DNA of 64,000 bases from Bryobacteraceae bacterium (GTDB lineage: Bacteria; Acidobacteriota; Terriglobia; Bryobacterales; Bryobacteraceae), in assembly GCA_025056865.1 (NCBI GenBank), contig JANWVO010000054.1, positions 1 through 64,000 on the forward strand, in the 5' to 3' direction. Both the position numbers and the translations under genes were made by a program. Positions 26,994 to 36,794 of this stretch are shown piece after piece. The notes below the pieces were generated by a model. The model was not told where the DNA came from and did not search any database. It saw nothing but the letters and a program-made list of their open reading frames with translations. Numbering within the stretch: position 1 is the first letter of the stretch; each line of letters starts with the position of its first letter.

Positions 26994-27154
26994 CCTCCGA
27001 AAAGAAAGCGAAAAGGTTCGATGCGTCCCGGCACGCTGTCCGCCCGCGGGAGCCGGCTCGGTTGCCGGATAGAAAAGTTGTCAGGACGGACGGGAAGGCG
27101 AGATCATCGAAACAGATGGAGAGCCACGGTGTTATGATGGCGGACGCGCGCCCT

Positions 27155-28339
27155 ATGCAGCGAGTCACGCTCCTCGGCTCCACGGGAAGCATCGGCACCA
27201 GCACCCTGGATGTGATCCGCCGCAACCGGGAGCGCTTCGGCGTGTTCGCGTTGGTGGCGGGCCGCAACATTGAGGCGCTGGCGGGTCAAATTGCCGAATT
27301 TCAGCCGGAAGCGGCCGTAGTGGCCGATGTGGGAGATGTGGACCGGCTGCGCAGGCTTTTGAAGGATCGGGGCGTGAAACCTCCGGAGCTGTTGGGCGGC
27401 TCGGAAGCCTACGTCCGGGTTTGCACGGCTCCCGAGACCGACATTGTGGTTTCGGCCATCGTGGGCGTCAGCGGCATGGAGGCCACCTACGAGGCCGTGC
27501 GGCACGGCAAGCGCGTCGGGCTGGCGAATAAAGAAACGCTGGTGGCCGGCGGCCGGCTGGTGATGGAGGCGGTGGCGCGCCACGGCGCGGAGCTGATCCC
27601 GATCGACAGCGAACACAACGGCGCCCACCAGTGCCTGCGCGCGGGTTCGCGACCTGACGTCCGCAAGCTGATTCTGACCGCTTCCGGCGGGCCCTTCCGC
27701 AACACGCCCAAAGAAGAGCTGCAACAGGTGACTCGGGAGCAGGCGCTGAATCATCCAACCTGGAAGATGGGGCCGCGCATCACCATCGATTCGGCCACCC
27801 TGATGAACAAGGGCTTTGAAGTGATCGAAGCCTGCTGGCTCTTCGGCCTCGATCCCTCGCAGGTAGAGGTGGTGATCCATCCCCAGTCCACCGTGCATGC
27901 GATGGTGGAGTTCAACGACGGCAGCGTGATCGCGCAGGTCTGCGCCACCGATATGCGGATGCCCATCCAGTATGCGCTGACATGGCCGGAGCGCTGGGAG
28001 GCTCCCGTGCCGCGTCTCGACTGGCGCGAGGCGCGCACCTGGGAGTTCCACCCGCCGGACTTCGACCGGTTCCCGCTGCTGCGGATGGCCTATGAGGCGC
28101 AGCGGGCGGGCGGATCGGCGGGCTGCACGCTGAACGCGGCGGACGAAGTGGCGGTGGAGGCGTTCCTGCGGAACGAGATTCCGTTCCCGGCCATCGCCGA
28201 AGTGGTGGAGGAAACGCTCGAGCGCGTGCCGTCCAGGAACGCGGCAAGCATCGGCGAGCTGCTCGAAATCGACCGCGAGTCGCGCGCGGCCGCCGCCGAG
28301 GTGGCGCGCGAGCGGGCCGGAGCGCGAGTGATGGCCTGA
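27155..28339 (+). CDS. dxr: 1-deoxy-D-xylulose 5-phosphate reductoisomerase
   Basis: Second step of the MEP isoprenoid pathway (DXP to MEP, NADPH, Mg/Mn). 394 residues from ATG 27155, which gives the standard N-terminus MQRVTLLGSTGSIGTSTLD. In-frame ATGs at 27134 and 27137 are less likely because TATGAT at 27133-27138 itself looks like a -10. NADPH motif GSTGSIG, metal and substrate residues in PIDSEHNGAHQCL, and MNKGFEVIEACWLF are all present. rseP follows after 24 bp, a common pairing. A structured leader precedes it. Confidence 0.96.
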   Translation: MQRVTLLGSTGSIGTSTLDVIRRNRERFGVFALVAGRNIEALAGQIAEFQPEAAVVADVGDVDRLRRLLKDRGVKPPELLGGSEAYVRVCTAPETDIVVSAIVGVSGMEATYEAVRHGKRVGLANKETLVAGGRLVMEAVARHGAELIPIDSEHNGAHQCLRAGSRPDVRKLILTASGGPFRNTPKEELQQVTREQALNHPTWKMGPRITIDSATLMNKGFEVIEACWLFGLDPSQVEVVIHPQSTVHAMVEFNDGSVIAQVCATDMRMPIQYALTWPERWEAPVPRLDWREARTWEFHPPDFDRFPLLRMAYEAQRAGGSAGCTLNAADEVAVEAFLRNEIPFPAIAEVVEETLERVPSRNAASIGELLEIDRESRAAAAEVARERAGARVMA

Positions 28340-28363
28340 TTCAGGCGAAACAGGAACTGCGGC

Positions 28364-29677
28364 ATGGCTCTCTTGCACAACATCTGGTGGCTGCTGGTGC
28401 TCATCGGGGTGATGATCATCATCCACGAACTGGGCCACTACTGGGCAGCCCGCTTCTTCCGGATCCGCGTGGCAACCTTCAGCATCGGCTTCGGGCCGCG
28501 GCTGGCCTCCTTCCGCTGGGGCGAGACCGAATTCCGCATCGCCTGGATCCCCTTCGGCGGCTATGTGCGCATGGCCGGCGAGCAGCCGGGCGATGCGCCC
28601 GATCCGGACGGGTTCACGTCCAAGCCGCGCTGGCAGAGGCTGATCGTCGTGCTCGCCGGGCCGGCCATGAACATCCTTCTCGCCATCGCCCTGCTGACCG
28701 GCCTCTACATGGTGCGCTACCCGAAGATGGCCAGCGCCAGCGGCCCGGCCGTCATCGGCTACGTCAAGCCCGGCAGCCCGGCGGCGAAGTCCGGCCTGCG
28801 GCCCGGCGACGTGATCGTGCAACTGGAGAACCGCATCAACCCCACCTGGGAAGAGGTGGTGATGCGCGAAGTGGTGAGCGCGGGCAGGCCGCTCCCGCTC
28901 GTCATTCAGCGCGGTCCGGAGAAGATCTCGCTGGCCATCATGCCGGAGCTCGACCCATCGAGCGGCGTGGGCGTGGCCGGGTGGGCGGAGCGCACGCAGA
29001 TCGAAGTGGGCGGACTCGTGCCCGGCTTCGATGCGGAAAAGAAGGGCCTGCGGCGCGGCGACCTGCTGGTGCGCATCAACGGCCAGCCGATCTACACCGT
29101 CTACGACATCCATGAGGCGCTCCGGCAAAGCGGCGGCAAGCCGGTCGAGCTTGTCTATGCGCGGGACGGGCGCGAACACACGGTTCTGTTGCAGCCGACG
29201 CTTTCGGATCAGAGCCCTTCGGGCCCGCGCTGGATGATCGGCGTCGAGCTGGCGCCGCGCGTCACCTATGTGCGCCTGCCGCTGCCTGACGCCTTCCGCG
29301 AATCGCTGCGCCAGAACGCGCGCGGCGCCACGCTGATCTACCAGTTCCTCCAGGCGATTGTCGAACGCCGCAGCTCGGCGCGTTCGCTCGAAGGGCCCAT
29401 CCGCATCGCGCAGCTTTCGGGCGAGGCAGCCCGCGAGGGCACGGCGGCATTCCTCAATCTCATGGCCACGGTCAGCCTGAACCTGGCCATCTTCAACCTG
29501 CTGCCGATCCCGATCCTCGATGGCGGCGTGATCCTGCTGCTGCTGATCGAGATGATGATCCGCCGGGACCTGAGCCTCGCCTTCAAGGAAGCGATCTTCA
29601 AGCTCGGCTTCGTGTTCCTGATGATGGTGGTGGTGTTCGTCCTTTACAACGACATCACCAAGCTGCTGCCGGGCTGA
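28364..29677 (+). CDS. rseP: site-2 intramembrane protease RseP
   Basis: 437 residues. Zinc-binding HELGH at residues 21-25 in the first membrane helix, and the second conserved site NLLPIPILDGG in a late helix. Two PDZ domains lie in the periplasmic part (KPGSPAAKSGLRPGDVI near residue 137, and PGFDAEKKGLRRGDLLVRING near 220). Cuts anti-sigma factors or clears signal-peptide remnants within the membrane. It is the second gene after dxr. Its stop is 25 bp from the converging gene at 29703. Confidence 0.95.
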   Translation: MALLHNIWWLLVLIGVMIIIHELGHYWAARFFRIRVATFSIGFGPRLASFRWGETEFRIAWIPFGGYVRMAGEQPGDAPDPDGFTSKPRWQRLIVVLAGPAMNILLAIALLTGLYMVRYPKMASASGPAVIGYVKPGSPAAKSGLRPGDVIVQLENRINPTWEEVVMREVVSAGRPLPLVIQRGPEKISLAIMPELDPSSGVGVAGWAERTQIEVGGLVPGFDAEKKGLRRGDLLVRINGQPIYTVYDIHEALRQSGGKPVELVYARDGREHTVLLQPTLSDQSPSGPRWMIGVELAPRVTYVRLPLPDAFRESLRQNARGATLIYQFLQAIVERRSSARSLEGPIRIAQLSGEAAREGTAAFLNLMATVSLNLAIFNLLPIPILDGGVILLLLIEMMIRRDLSLAFKEAIFKLGFVFLMMVVVFVLYNDITKLLPG

Positions 29678-29702
29678 TCCGGAACGCTTTCGCCCTGCGG
29701 CT

Positions 29703-30167
29703 TCACGCCGCCGGCTGGAAGATTTCCTGCGCCCTGCCTGTCTCAATGCCGAGGTGGTTCAGGTAGAAGGCGAGCACATGGGGCGGGAAGCGGTCCTTCA
29801 ACGCCTCATAGGCGCGCTCCTGCCAGCCGTCGGTGAGATAAGAGCTCACGTCGGCATCCTTGGCGAAGAAGCCGTCCTGATGCGGCACGCCCAGCAGATC
29901 GAGCGCCGCGATGATCATATCCAGATGGCCGATCAGAATCGCCTGGGCGAGGTCCGCAGCCAGGGCTTCATCCCCCTGCTGCAACCGCTCCCACAACCGC
30001 GGCGCCGCTTTGCGCAGCGTCTCGCTATTCAGCTTGTGCAGATGCGTGCGCACCTTGAGCGTCTCGTAAAGCTGATACGTGCGCAGGCGGCTGATGGAAA
30101 CCCGGCGCAGTAGATCCTGAAACCCCTGTTCGCCCTGCGCCAGAAAGGCGTCGCACAACTTCACCAC
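29703..30167 (-). CDS. unknown cytoplasmic protein
   Basis: 154 residues, not recognised. Mainly helical, no signal peptide or membrane segment, no Cys motif. The frame extends to an ATG at 30191, but a minus-strand -10 (TACGCT, 30179 to 30174) lies inside that extension with GTG at 30167 exactly 6 nt after it. I therefore take GTG 30167 (MVKLCDAFLAQGEQGFQ). The text VSISRLRTYQLYETLKVRTH and DGWQERAYEALKDRFPPHVL suggests a stable helical bundle. It is divergent from a small unknown gene at 30190. Confidence 0.65.
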   Translation of the reverse strand: MVKLCDAFLAQGEQGFQDLLRRVSISRLRTYQLYETLKVRTHLHKLNSETLRKAAPRLWERLQQGDEALAADLAQAILIGHLDMIIAALDLLGVPHQDGFFAKDADVSSYLTDGWQERAYEALKDRFPPHVLAFYLNHLGIETGRAQEIFQPAA

Positions 30168-30173
30168 AGTCAA

Positions 30174-30183
30174 AGCGTAGCAT
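30174..30183. promoter_or_regulatory. back-to-back -10 elements, both apparently leaderless
   Basis: AGCGTAGCAT holds plus TAGCAT (30178-30183) and minus TACGCT (30179 to 30174), which share TA. The plus gene starts (ATG 30190) 6 nt after its element and the minus gene (GTG 30167) 6 nt after its own. Confidence 0.5.
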
Positions 30184-30189
30184 GGGGGC

Positions 30190-30459
30190 ATGGATCTCTT
30201 GCAGCCTGGGCCCGGCGAGCGGCCGGTCGTGGAGATCGAGTTCTATGCCGGTTACCGGGGCGAGGAGCGCCCGGTGCGCATCCGCCTCGGCGGCACAACG
30301 CTCGAGGTGAGCCAGGTGCTCGAACAGTGGCGGACTCCCGAGGGTGCCTGCTTCCGGGTGCGCGCCGGGGATCTGGTCCTCCTGCTTCGGGAGAACGCGG
30401 ACCTGGGCTTGTGGACGGCCGGCATCTGCGGCCAGGTATGGAGCAGGGAGGCGCGATGA
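30190..30459 (+). CDS. small unknown protein
   Basis: 89 residues, not recognised. The text VVEIEFYAGYRGEERPVRIRLGG, broken here as VVEIEFYAGYRGEERP then VRIRLGGTTLEV, together with FRVRAGDLVLLLREN reads as a small beta-barrel with no signal peptide. The stop overlaps the next start by ATGA. There is no ribosome site, and the -10 lies 6 nt before the ATG. Confidence 0.6.
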   Translation: MDLLQPGPGERPVVEIEFYAGYRGEERPVRIRLGGTTLEVSQVLEQWRTPEGACFRVRAGDLVLLLRENADLGLWTAGICGQVWSREAR

Positions 30460-30926
30460 GACTGGCCCTTGTGCTGTGGGCGGCCGCCTGCGCCGCGTGC
30501 GCGCAGACGGCGGAAGCCGAAAAACAGGCCGTCATCCAGACGGTGGAGAGGACGTTTCAAGCGATGGCAGCGCGCGACGCAGCGGCGCTCGCTGCGCTGC
30601 TGCTGCCGGGAGCGAAGTTCTTCTCGGTCCGAAAGGACGGAACCGTGGCGGCTTCCACGGACGACGAGTTCGTGGCGAGGATCGCTGCCATGAAAGAGAC
30701 CCCGCTGGAGCGCATGTGGAATCCCACCGTCCTGCTCCGCGGGCGCCTGGCGTCTTTGTGGGCGGATTACGACTTCCACCGTGCCGGGAAATTCAGCCAC
30801 TGCGGAGTGGACTCGGTGCAGCTCCTCAGGACGTCAGAGGGCTGGAAGATTGCGAGCATCGCCTACACGGTGGAGCAGGAGGGGTGCGCGCCCAGCCCGC
30901 TTGGGCCGCCTGCGCCGCCGCGCTGA
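30456..30926 (+). CDS. exported SnoaL/NTF2-like protein
   Basis: 156 residues. Signal peptide MRLALVLWAAACAACAQ, then a cone-shaped NTF2-like fold: VIQTVERTFQAMAARDAAAL, LLLPGAKFFSVRKDG, then WADYDFHRAGKFSHCGVDSVQL and GWKIASIAYTVE at the end. The family includes nuclear-transport-factor-like and SnoaL-like proteins, often of unknown ligand. A short Pro-rich tail follows. Overlaps the 30190 gene by 4 bp, and converges on the GH30 gene with 8 bp between stops. Confidence 0.78.
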   Translation: MRLALVLWAAACAACAQTAEAEKQAVIQTVERTFQAMAARDAAALAALLLPGAKFFSVRKDGTVAASTDDEFVARIAAMKETPLERMWNPTVLLRGRLASLWADYDFHRAGKFSHCGVDSVQLLRTSEGWKIASIAYTVEQEGCAPSPLGPPAPPR

Positions 30927-30934
30927 GCGCTCTT

Positions 30935-32800
30935 CTACCGCCTGCTGAAGCGGAGCCAGTTCAGATTGCCCAGGCCTCCGCTGCCCTGTGTGCGGGTGAA
31001 GACGACATAGAGGCCGCGCACGCCGGACGCGCCGCTCACGGGGCCGCTCACCGTGGTCCATGCCTGCCAGCCGCCGGTGACGGGAAGCGGGAGCTGCGCG
31101 ATCAGCGGTCCTTCGGGCGAGTCCAGCCGGAATTCGAGAGTTCCGCCCGTGCCCGCGCTGGCCACGCGCGCCTCCAGGAAGTTCACTCCCTCGCCGAAGT
31201 CCACGTGGCGGAAGCCGGCCCAGCTACCCGCTGCCGAGTAGCCGAGGTTGAGGCCTCCACCGGCGTCCGCGCAGGGCTCCGTGCGCAGCTCGTGGATGTC
31301 GGTGTAGCTGGAGGCGAGGATCGGCTCCGTGGCGGGAAGGACGAACTCGGGCCGCCTGCCTCGAATCGCGCGGCGCTCCTCAGGCTCGGGCAGCGGCCCA
31401 ATGCCCGGACGCCACACCACCGTCGCTCCGCTCAGCGGCGGCAGCTCCAGCGGCAGCCACTGGCCGCGCCACTCCACCTGGAAGCGCCGCCGCTCCGCGG
31501 TGGCATTGTAGGCCGCCAGCACGCGGCTTCGGTCGCGGTTGACGAACGCCGCAGTGAGAATGCCGGGGATGTTGGTCGAATAGACGCGCACCGCCCCAGG
31601 CCGCACGAACCGGCTGAAGTGGCCCAGCGTGTAATAGTCAATGGTCTTCCGCACCACGCCCGTCGTTTCGTTCACCTCGATCAGCCCCGTGCACGTGTTG
31701 CATCCGCCGGCGTTCGGCCCGCGCCGCTCGTTTAGCGCCAGCCCCCACTTGACGAAAACGCGGGCCCAGTTCCGCATCGAGTGGATGATGGCCTCGAAGT
31801 CCGCCTTCACCTGGTCCTGGATCCAGGTGCCGCCGCTCGCTTCCGTCACGTATTGGCCGCGGCCGGGGTCGGACTGATGCACCACGGTCATCGCGCCGGC
31901 GGTGCCGCCGTACCAGTGCCAGGCCGTGCCGGCGATGCGCGGCGAGCGCCTCAGCACGGGGTCCGAGAGCACTTCGAGCGGATAGTCCGGCCGGTCCCAG
32001 TTGTGGTCGTAGACGAGAATGCGGACTGGCAGCCGCGCCTCTTCCAGCGCGGGGATCAGATGATCCCGCAGGAACTCCTTCTGCTCGGCGGCCGTCATCG
32101 ACATGCCCGGATAGTCACGCGGCACGTACAGCGGCTCGTTCTGCACCGAGATGTAGTGCACCGGCACGCCTTCCGCCGCGTAGGCCTCGATGTACTTGCG
32201 GAAATACAGCGCGAAGGCGGGATAGGCCTCCCTGCGCAGCGAGCCGCCGATCATCGAACCGCTCGTCTTCATCCAGCCGGGCGCGCTCCACGGGCTGCCC
32301 ATCATGCGGATGCGAGGATGGATGCGCAGCGCCAGCCGCAGCAGCGGCAGAATGTCGGCGCGGTCGTGCTCGATGGAAAACCGCTCCAGCTTCGGATCCT
32401 CCACGCCCGGCGGCAGCTCGTGGTAGGAGTAGTGGAACCGCGCGAGATCCGACGCGCCCATCGGATTGCGCAGGAAGCTCACGCCGATGCCTTTGTCCGG
32501 GTCGAACAGCTCTTCCATCACGGCCTGCTGCATTTCGGCAGGCACGCGCCGGTGGATCAGGTAAGCGGCGGAATCGGTCATCGAAGCGCCGAAGCCCTCG
32601 ATGGTCTGGTAGGCCATCGAGTCCGCCACGATGACCACTGGCAGCGCCGGATCCCGCTGTCCGGCGAAAAGCGCGTCTGGCTGCCGCTCCAGCAGTTTCG
32701 TCTGATCGCCGGTGGTGATCCATACTTCCGCCTGGTCCGCAGACGAGCATGCGGCCAGCATTCCGCAAGTGGCGAGAACGAGGAAGCGGAGACAGGACAC
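30935..32800 (-). CDS. GH30 glycoside hydrolase lipoprotein with CBM6-like domain
   Basis: 621 residues. Lipobox MLAAC places the mature Cys near residue 18. The catalytic barrel shows family-30 motifs: IEGFGASMTDSAAYLI, SFLRNPMGASDLARFHYSY, GSPWSAPGWMKTSGSM. The acid/base Glu is in SVQNEPLY (about 222), and the nucleophile Glu in TEASGGTW (about 318). The beta-sandwich side domain ends near 480. Residues about 485-621 look like a CBM6-type module (RTEPCADAGGGLNLGYSAAGSW, shown in part, and NLNWLRFSRR). The pattern is nearer the glucosylceramidase/1,6-glucanase branch than the glucuronoxylanase branch. Confidence 0.9.
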   Translation of the reverse strand: MSCLRFLVLATCGMLAACSSADQAEVWITTGDQTKLLERQPDALFAGQRDPALPVVIVADSMAYQTIEGFGASMTDSAAYLIHRRVPAEMQQAVMEELFDPDKGIGVSFLRNPMGASDLARFHYSYHELPPGVEDPKLERFSIEHDRADILPLLRLALRIHPRIRMMGSPWSAPGWMKTSGSMIGGSLRREAYPAFALYFRKYIEAYAAEGVPVHYISVQNEPLYVPRDYPGMSMTAAEQKEFLRDHLIPALEEARLPVRILVYDHNWDRPDYPLEVLSDPVLRRSPRIAGTAWHWYGGTAGAMTVVHQSDPGRGQYVTEASGGTWIQDQVKADFEAIIHSMRNWARVFVKWGLALNERRGPNAGGCNTCTGLIEVNETTGVVRKTIDYYTLGHFSRFVRPGAVRVYSTNIPGILTAAFVNRDRSRVLAAYNATAERRRFQVEWRGQWLPLELPPLSGATVVWRPGIGPLPEPEERRAIRGRRPEFVLPATEPILASSYTDIHELRTEPCADAGGGLNLGYSAAGSWAGFRHVDFGEGVNFLEARVASAGTGGTLEFRLDSPEGPLIAQLPLPVTGGWQAWTTVSGPVSGASGVRGLYVVFTRTQGSGGLGNLNWLRFSRR

Positions 32801-32850
32801 GGCGGCACCTCAACCGCGGCCAGCATAACACCCGGCGCGCCGCCGCGGCT

Positions 32851-33948
32851 TCAGTCCTGGGAAGACAGCGGCTCCGGACGGCGCCGCAGAGCCGCCAGCG
32901 CTCCAGCGATGTAGCCGATGGCATGCGCCATGCCCGCGTGCCACGGGGCGGAGCACGTCATCTGCGGGGCGTGATCGGGGATCACGACGCCATCGAAGCC
33001 GTTGCGGTCCAGGATCTCGAGGACGCGCACCATGTCAGCGTCGCCCTCGTCGATAAACGTTTCGCGGTAATGCGGCGCCTTCCCCCGCACGTTGCGCAGG
33101 TGCACGTAAGCGATGCGTCCCTGCCGGCTGTAGGAGCCGATCGCTTCGTAGATGTCGCCTTCGGTCATCTCGGCCAGCGTCCCCACGCAGAGCTCCAGCG
33201 CGTTGGAGGGGCTCGGGTGCATGTCGATCACCCGCTGGTACATCCACGGTTGATAGACCAGCCTCGGCTGGCCGCGCACGAACGCGAGCGGCGGATCGTC
33301 AGGATGCAGCGCCAGCCGCACGCCCGCCTCTTCCGCCACCGGCAGGACCTCATCCAGAAAACGGCGCAGCCGGTCCCAGAGCTGTTCATGCGTCGCCGGG
33401 GGCAGCGTGCCCGGCGGGGCATCGGGATCGACGACCATGTTCCAGACCACCCCGTTCGGCAACGGATCATCCACCGGCCCATCCATGCCCACCGTCACCG
33501 CGCCGCCGCGGCCCCACGGTCCGGAGACGCGTCCGGCAACGCCGGCGATGCTGAAGTTGTAGCCAAGCACGGGAATGCCCGCCTCGCCCATGCGGCGCAC
33601 GATGGTTTTCACATTCTCGATGTGCGCCGCGCGCCTGGGACCGTCGGTCAGCACGTCGCACCAGTGCGCGGGATCGAGATTCTCGATCGCGGCCAGCTTC
33701 AGCCCTGCGTCTTCGATCTCGCGGCGCAGCGCCCGCAGCTCCTCGACGGTCCACAGGCGTTCCGGATCGCCGGCATGGCCCCAGGGCTGGTTCGGGCCGC
33801 CCGTGGGTTGGTTGTGGCGCGGGTTGCCCGCGCCTTTGTGGAAGTAGTCCACCAGATGCGCCACGATGTGCGTGCAGCCGGCCTGCCTGGCGAAAGCATA
33901 GTGCTCTGCGTTGAGCATGTGGCGGTAGAGTCCGAGCCCGAGATGCAT
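32851..33948 (-). CDS. uxuA: mannonate dehydratase (UxuA type)
   Basis: 365-residue TIM-barrel enzyme converting D-mannonate to 2-keto-3-deoxygluconate in uronate breakdown. Family text includes GYNFSIAGVAGR, ALHPDDPP (metal His/Asp), LELCVGTLAEM, IAYVHLRNV and ETFIDEGDADM. There is no signal peptide, so it is cytoplasmic. It lies 50 bp upstream of the GH30 gene on the same strand, and the two may be cotranscribed. UxuB and UxaC are not in this window. Confidence 0.9.
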   Translation of the reverse strand: MHLGLGLYRHMLNAEHYAFARQAGCTHIVAHLVDYFHKGAGNPRHNQPTGGPNQPWGHAGDPERLWTVEELRALRREIEDAGLKLAAIENLDPAHWCDVLTDGPRRAAHIENVKTIVRRMGEAGIPVLGYNFSIAGVAGRVSGPWGRGGAVTVGMDGPVDDPLPNGVVWNMVVDPDAPPGTLPPATHEQLWDRLRRFLDEVLPVAEEAGVRLALHPDDPPLAFVRGQPRLVYQPWMYQRVIDMHPSPSNALELCVGTLAEMTEGDIYEAIGSYSRQGRIAYVHLRNVRGKAPHYRETFIDEGDADMVRVLEILDRNGFDGVVIPDHAPQMTCSAPWHAGMAHAIGYIAGALAALRRRPEPLSSQD

Positions 33949-34003
33949 CGCTTTGCATCTTGGCAGCGGACCGGACCCTTCTGCAACGCCGGCCTGCGCC
34001 CGT

Positions 34004-34489
34004 TCACGGCCCTGCCGGACGCACCCCGGCCACTTTCCCGTCCATCACGCGCACGGCGCCGGGAAGTTTCTCACCAGTGCTGTACTCGAGCAGTTCGACG
34101 AGCTTGCCCTGCGCCGTTTCCAGCACCCGGAAGGACGGCGGCCCCAGCAGCTTCTCCAGCCCGGCGGCCGGAAGGCCCGCCTCCAGCTTTGCGAACGCCT
34201 CCGGCGTGGCCCGGAACTGGACCGGAGGCCTCCGCTTCACCCGCAGGACTTTCGGAGACGTGCCGCTTTGCCGCGCGATTCCTGGCCCGCCTACCACGTT
34301 GCTTCCGGCGGCGCCCAGCACCTCCCCAGTCCTCCCATAGATCTTCCCTGCGGAAGCGCCAGGGTCCCTGCTGCCGGCGCCCGCAGCCCTCGCGGACGCG
34401 GCAGCGCCATACTCGAGCCCCGTCTGGCCTGTGCCGGAGCTGCACAGCACGGCCGCGAGCGCTCCTGCCATCAGCACCTGCGGTGTCAC
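34004..34489 (-). CDS. exported protein of unknown function
   Basis: 161 residues. GTG start with a strong ribosome site (GGAGGAGGAG). Signal peptide TPQVLMAGALAAVLCSSGTGQ, then a Gly/Ala/Ser-rich low-complexity part. A C-terminal globular segment (FRATPEAFAKLEAGLPAAGL, GPPSFRVLETAQGKLVELLEY, VRVMDGKVAGVRP) resembles the short beta-alpha folds of SmpA/OmlA-like lipid-assembly proteins. That resemblance is weak. Not recognised further. It lies 55 bp upstream of uxuA on the same strand. Confidence 0.65.
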   Translation of the reverse strand: MTPQVLMAGALAAVLCSSGTGQTGLEYGAAASARAAGAGSRDPGASAGKIYGRTGEVLGAAGSNVVGGPGIARQSGTSPKVLRVKRRPPVQFRATPEAFAKLEAGLPAAGLEKLLGPPSFRVLETAQGKLVELLEYSTGEKLPGAVRVMDGKVAGVRPAGP

Positions 34490-34567
34490 CGCCGTCTCCT
34501 CCTCCGGAGATCATACGGCCCGCTGGCGTCCATGCCAAGCGCCTTTTTCGCTTAGAATGCGGGCAGG

Positions 34568-34996
34568 ATGCGATGCCCACCCTCCCGGAGGCTCCTGTTG
34601 GCGGCAATGCTGATGCAGCCTCCGCAACCCCGGCAGACGTGGAGTGGCCGGTGGGAAGCCTCCGCTGCCGGCCGGGCGATTGGCGGCAGATGGACCGCAC
34701 GCGATTACGGAGATCCGGAGGAGTCTGGCGGCCGGTGGACGCTGGAAGTCCAGCCGGGCCGGGCCGTTCTGGAGGGAACATGGAACGCCCGCAAGCGCAA
34801 GGACGCCTGGGAAGGCTCCTGGGTGGCGCGGACGCTGCGAGGCGGACGCTATGAAGGTACGTGGGCTGCGCGGATCCGCCTGCCCGCTGACACGTCCGTG
34901 ACAAAGATGTTCGAGATGGCGCGCCAGAGGCCCGTCAGCGGAACCTGGACCGACTCGGCAGGCAGGCGCGGGATGTGGACGATCTGGGCGGACTGA
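34568..34996 (+). CDS. unknown small exported protein
   Basis: 142 residues, not recognised. A short basic N-terminus (MRCPPSRRLLLAAMLMQ) may be a signal peptide. The body is rich in Trp and Gly with repeated strand pairs: TWSGRWEAS, GGRWTLEV, LEGTWNARK, WEGSWVAR, YEGTWAAR, VSGTWTD. This x-G-x-W repeat suggests a lipocalin- or beta-barrel-like fold. TAGAAT at 34553-34558 lies 9 nt before the ATG. The frame overlaps nothing real and continues to within 32 bp of the SdpI-like gene. Confidence 0.6.
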   Translation: MRCPPSRRLLLAAMLMQPPQPRQTWSGRWEASAAGRAIGGRWTARDYGDPEESGGRWTLEVQPGRAVLEGTWNARKRKDAWEGSWVARTLRGGRYEGTWAARIRLPADTSVTKMFEMARQRPVSGTWTDSAGRRGMWTIWAD

Positions 34997-35028
34997 CAGG
35001 CTCCGCCTGCCGTGATATACGGGTGACG

Positions 35029-35385
35029 ATGCCTGAAGCGCCTGCGCAACCATTGGCCGGGATGGAGCAGGCTCCGTGGCCCTCGCTGCTCGCCATTCCT
35101 GCAATCCTGATTCTTGTCTCGCTGCCTCTCGCTTTCGGGCTCGTTCCCCTCAACCGTTGGTACGGCTACAGGACGCCCCGATCCATGAGTTCTCCCGCCG
35201 AGTGGCGCCGGCTCAACCGGATTGCCGGCATGGCCGTCATCGCTGCTGCTCTCGTTTCTCCGGGCGTCAAGCTCCTGCTGTTGGCCGCACTTCCCCCGCT
35301 GCCCAATCCCGCGTTCATCCACCTGGTGGATCCCCTCCTCCTGCTGCTGGTCATCGCTGCCGTGGCTGCGTTCACGGAACGTTGA
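35029..35385 (+). CDS. SdpI-family membrane protein
   Basis: 118 residues, three hydrophobic segments (about 20-42, 68-92, 98-117). The signature FGLVPLNRWYGYRTPRSMSS followed by EWRRLNRIAGM is that of the SdpI/YhfL group, whose Bacillus member gives immunity to the SdpC toxin. Function outside Bacillus is mostly unknown. ATG at 35029 follows TATACG by few bases. No toxin-like partner is visible beside it. Confidence 0.75.
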   Translation: MPEAPAQPLAGMEQAPWPSLLAIPAILILVSLPLAFGLVPLNRWYGYRTPRSMSSPAEWRRLNRIAGMAVIAAALVSPGVKLLLLAALPPLPNPAFIHLVDPLLLLLVIAAVAAFTER

Positions 35386-35449
35386 GCGGCGTCCGGATGT
35401 GGCCGGAACAGCGCCTCTCCACAGTGCTGGCCTCATGATGCCCCTGCGC

Positions 35450-35455
35450 TACAAT
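35450..35455 (+). promoter_or_regulatory. -10 element of purA
   Basis: TACAAT lies 21 nt before the purA ATG. A weak -35 candidate, TGCTGG, lies 19 bp upstream. Confidence 0.45.
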
Positions 35456-35461
35456 CATTGA

Positions 35462-36781
<1,320 letters not shown>

Positions 36782-36794
36782 AGCGCGTCCGGTT

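Noticed and set aside
26898-27137. Short plus-strand frame (79 codons) before dxr
   Set aside because: It starts with a TTG inside the promoter, has no ribosome site and reads as Arg/Ser/Lys-rich noise. A structured RNA explains the region better.
27104-29746. 880-codon minus-strand open frame opposite dxr and rseP
   Set aside because: Same antisense artefact; dxr and rseP on the plus strand have full-length, motif-complete products.
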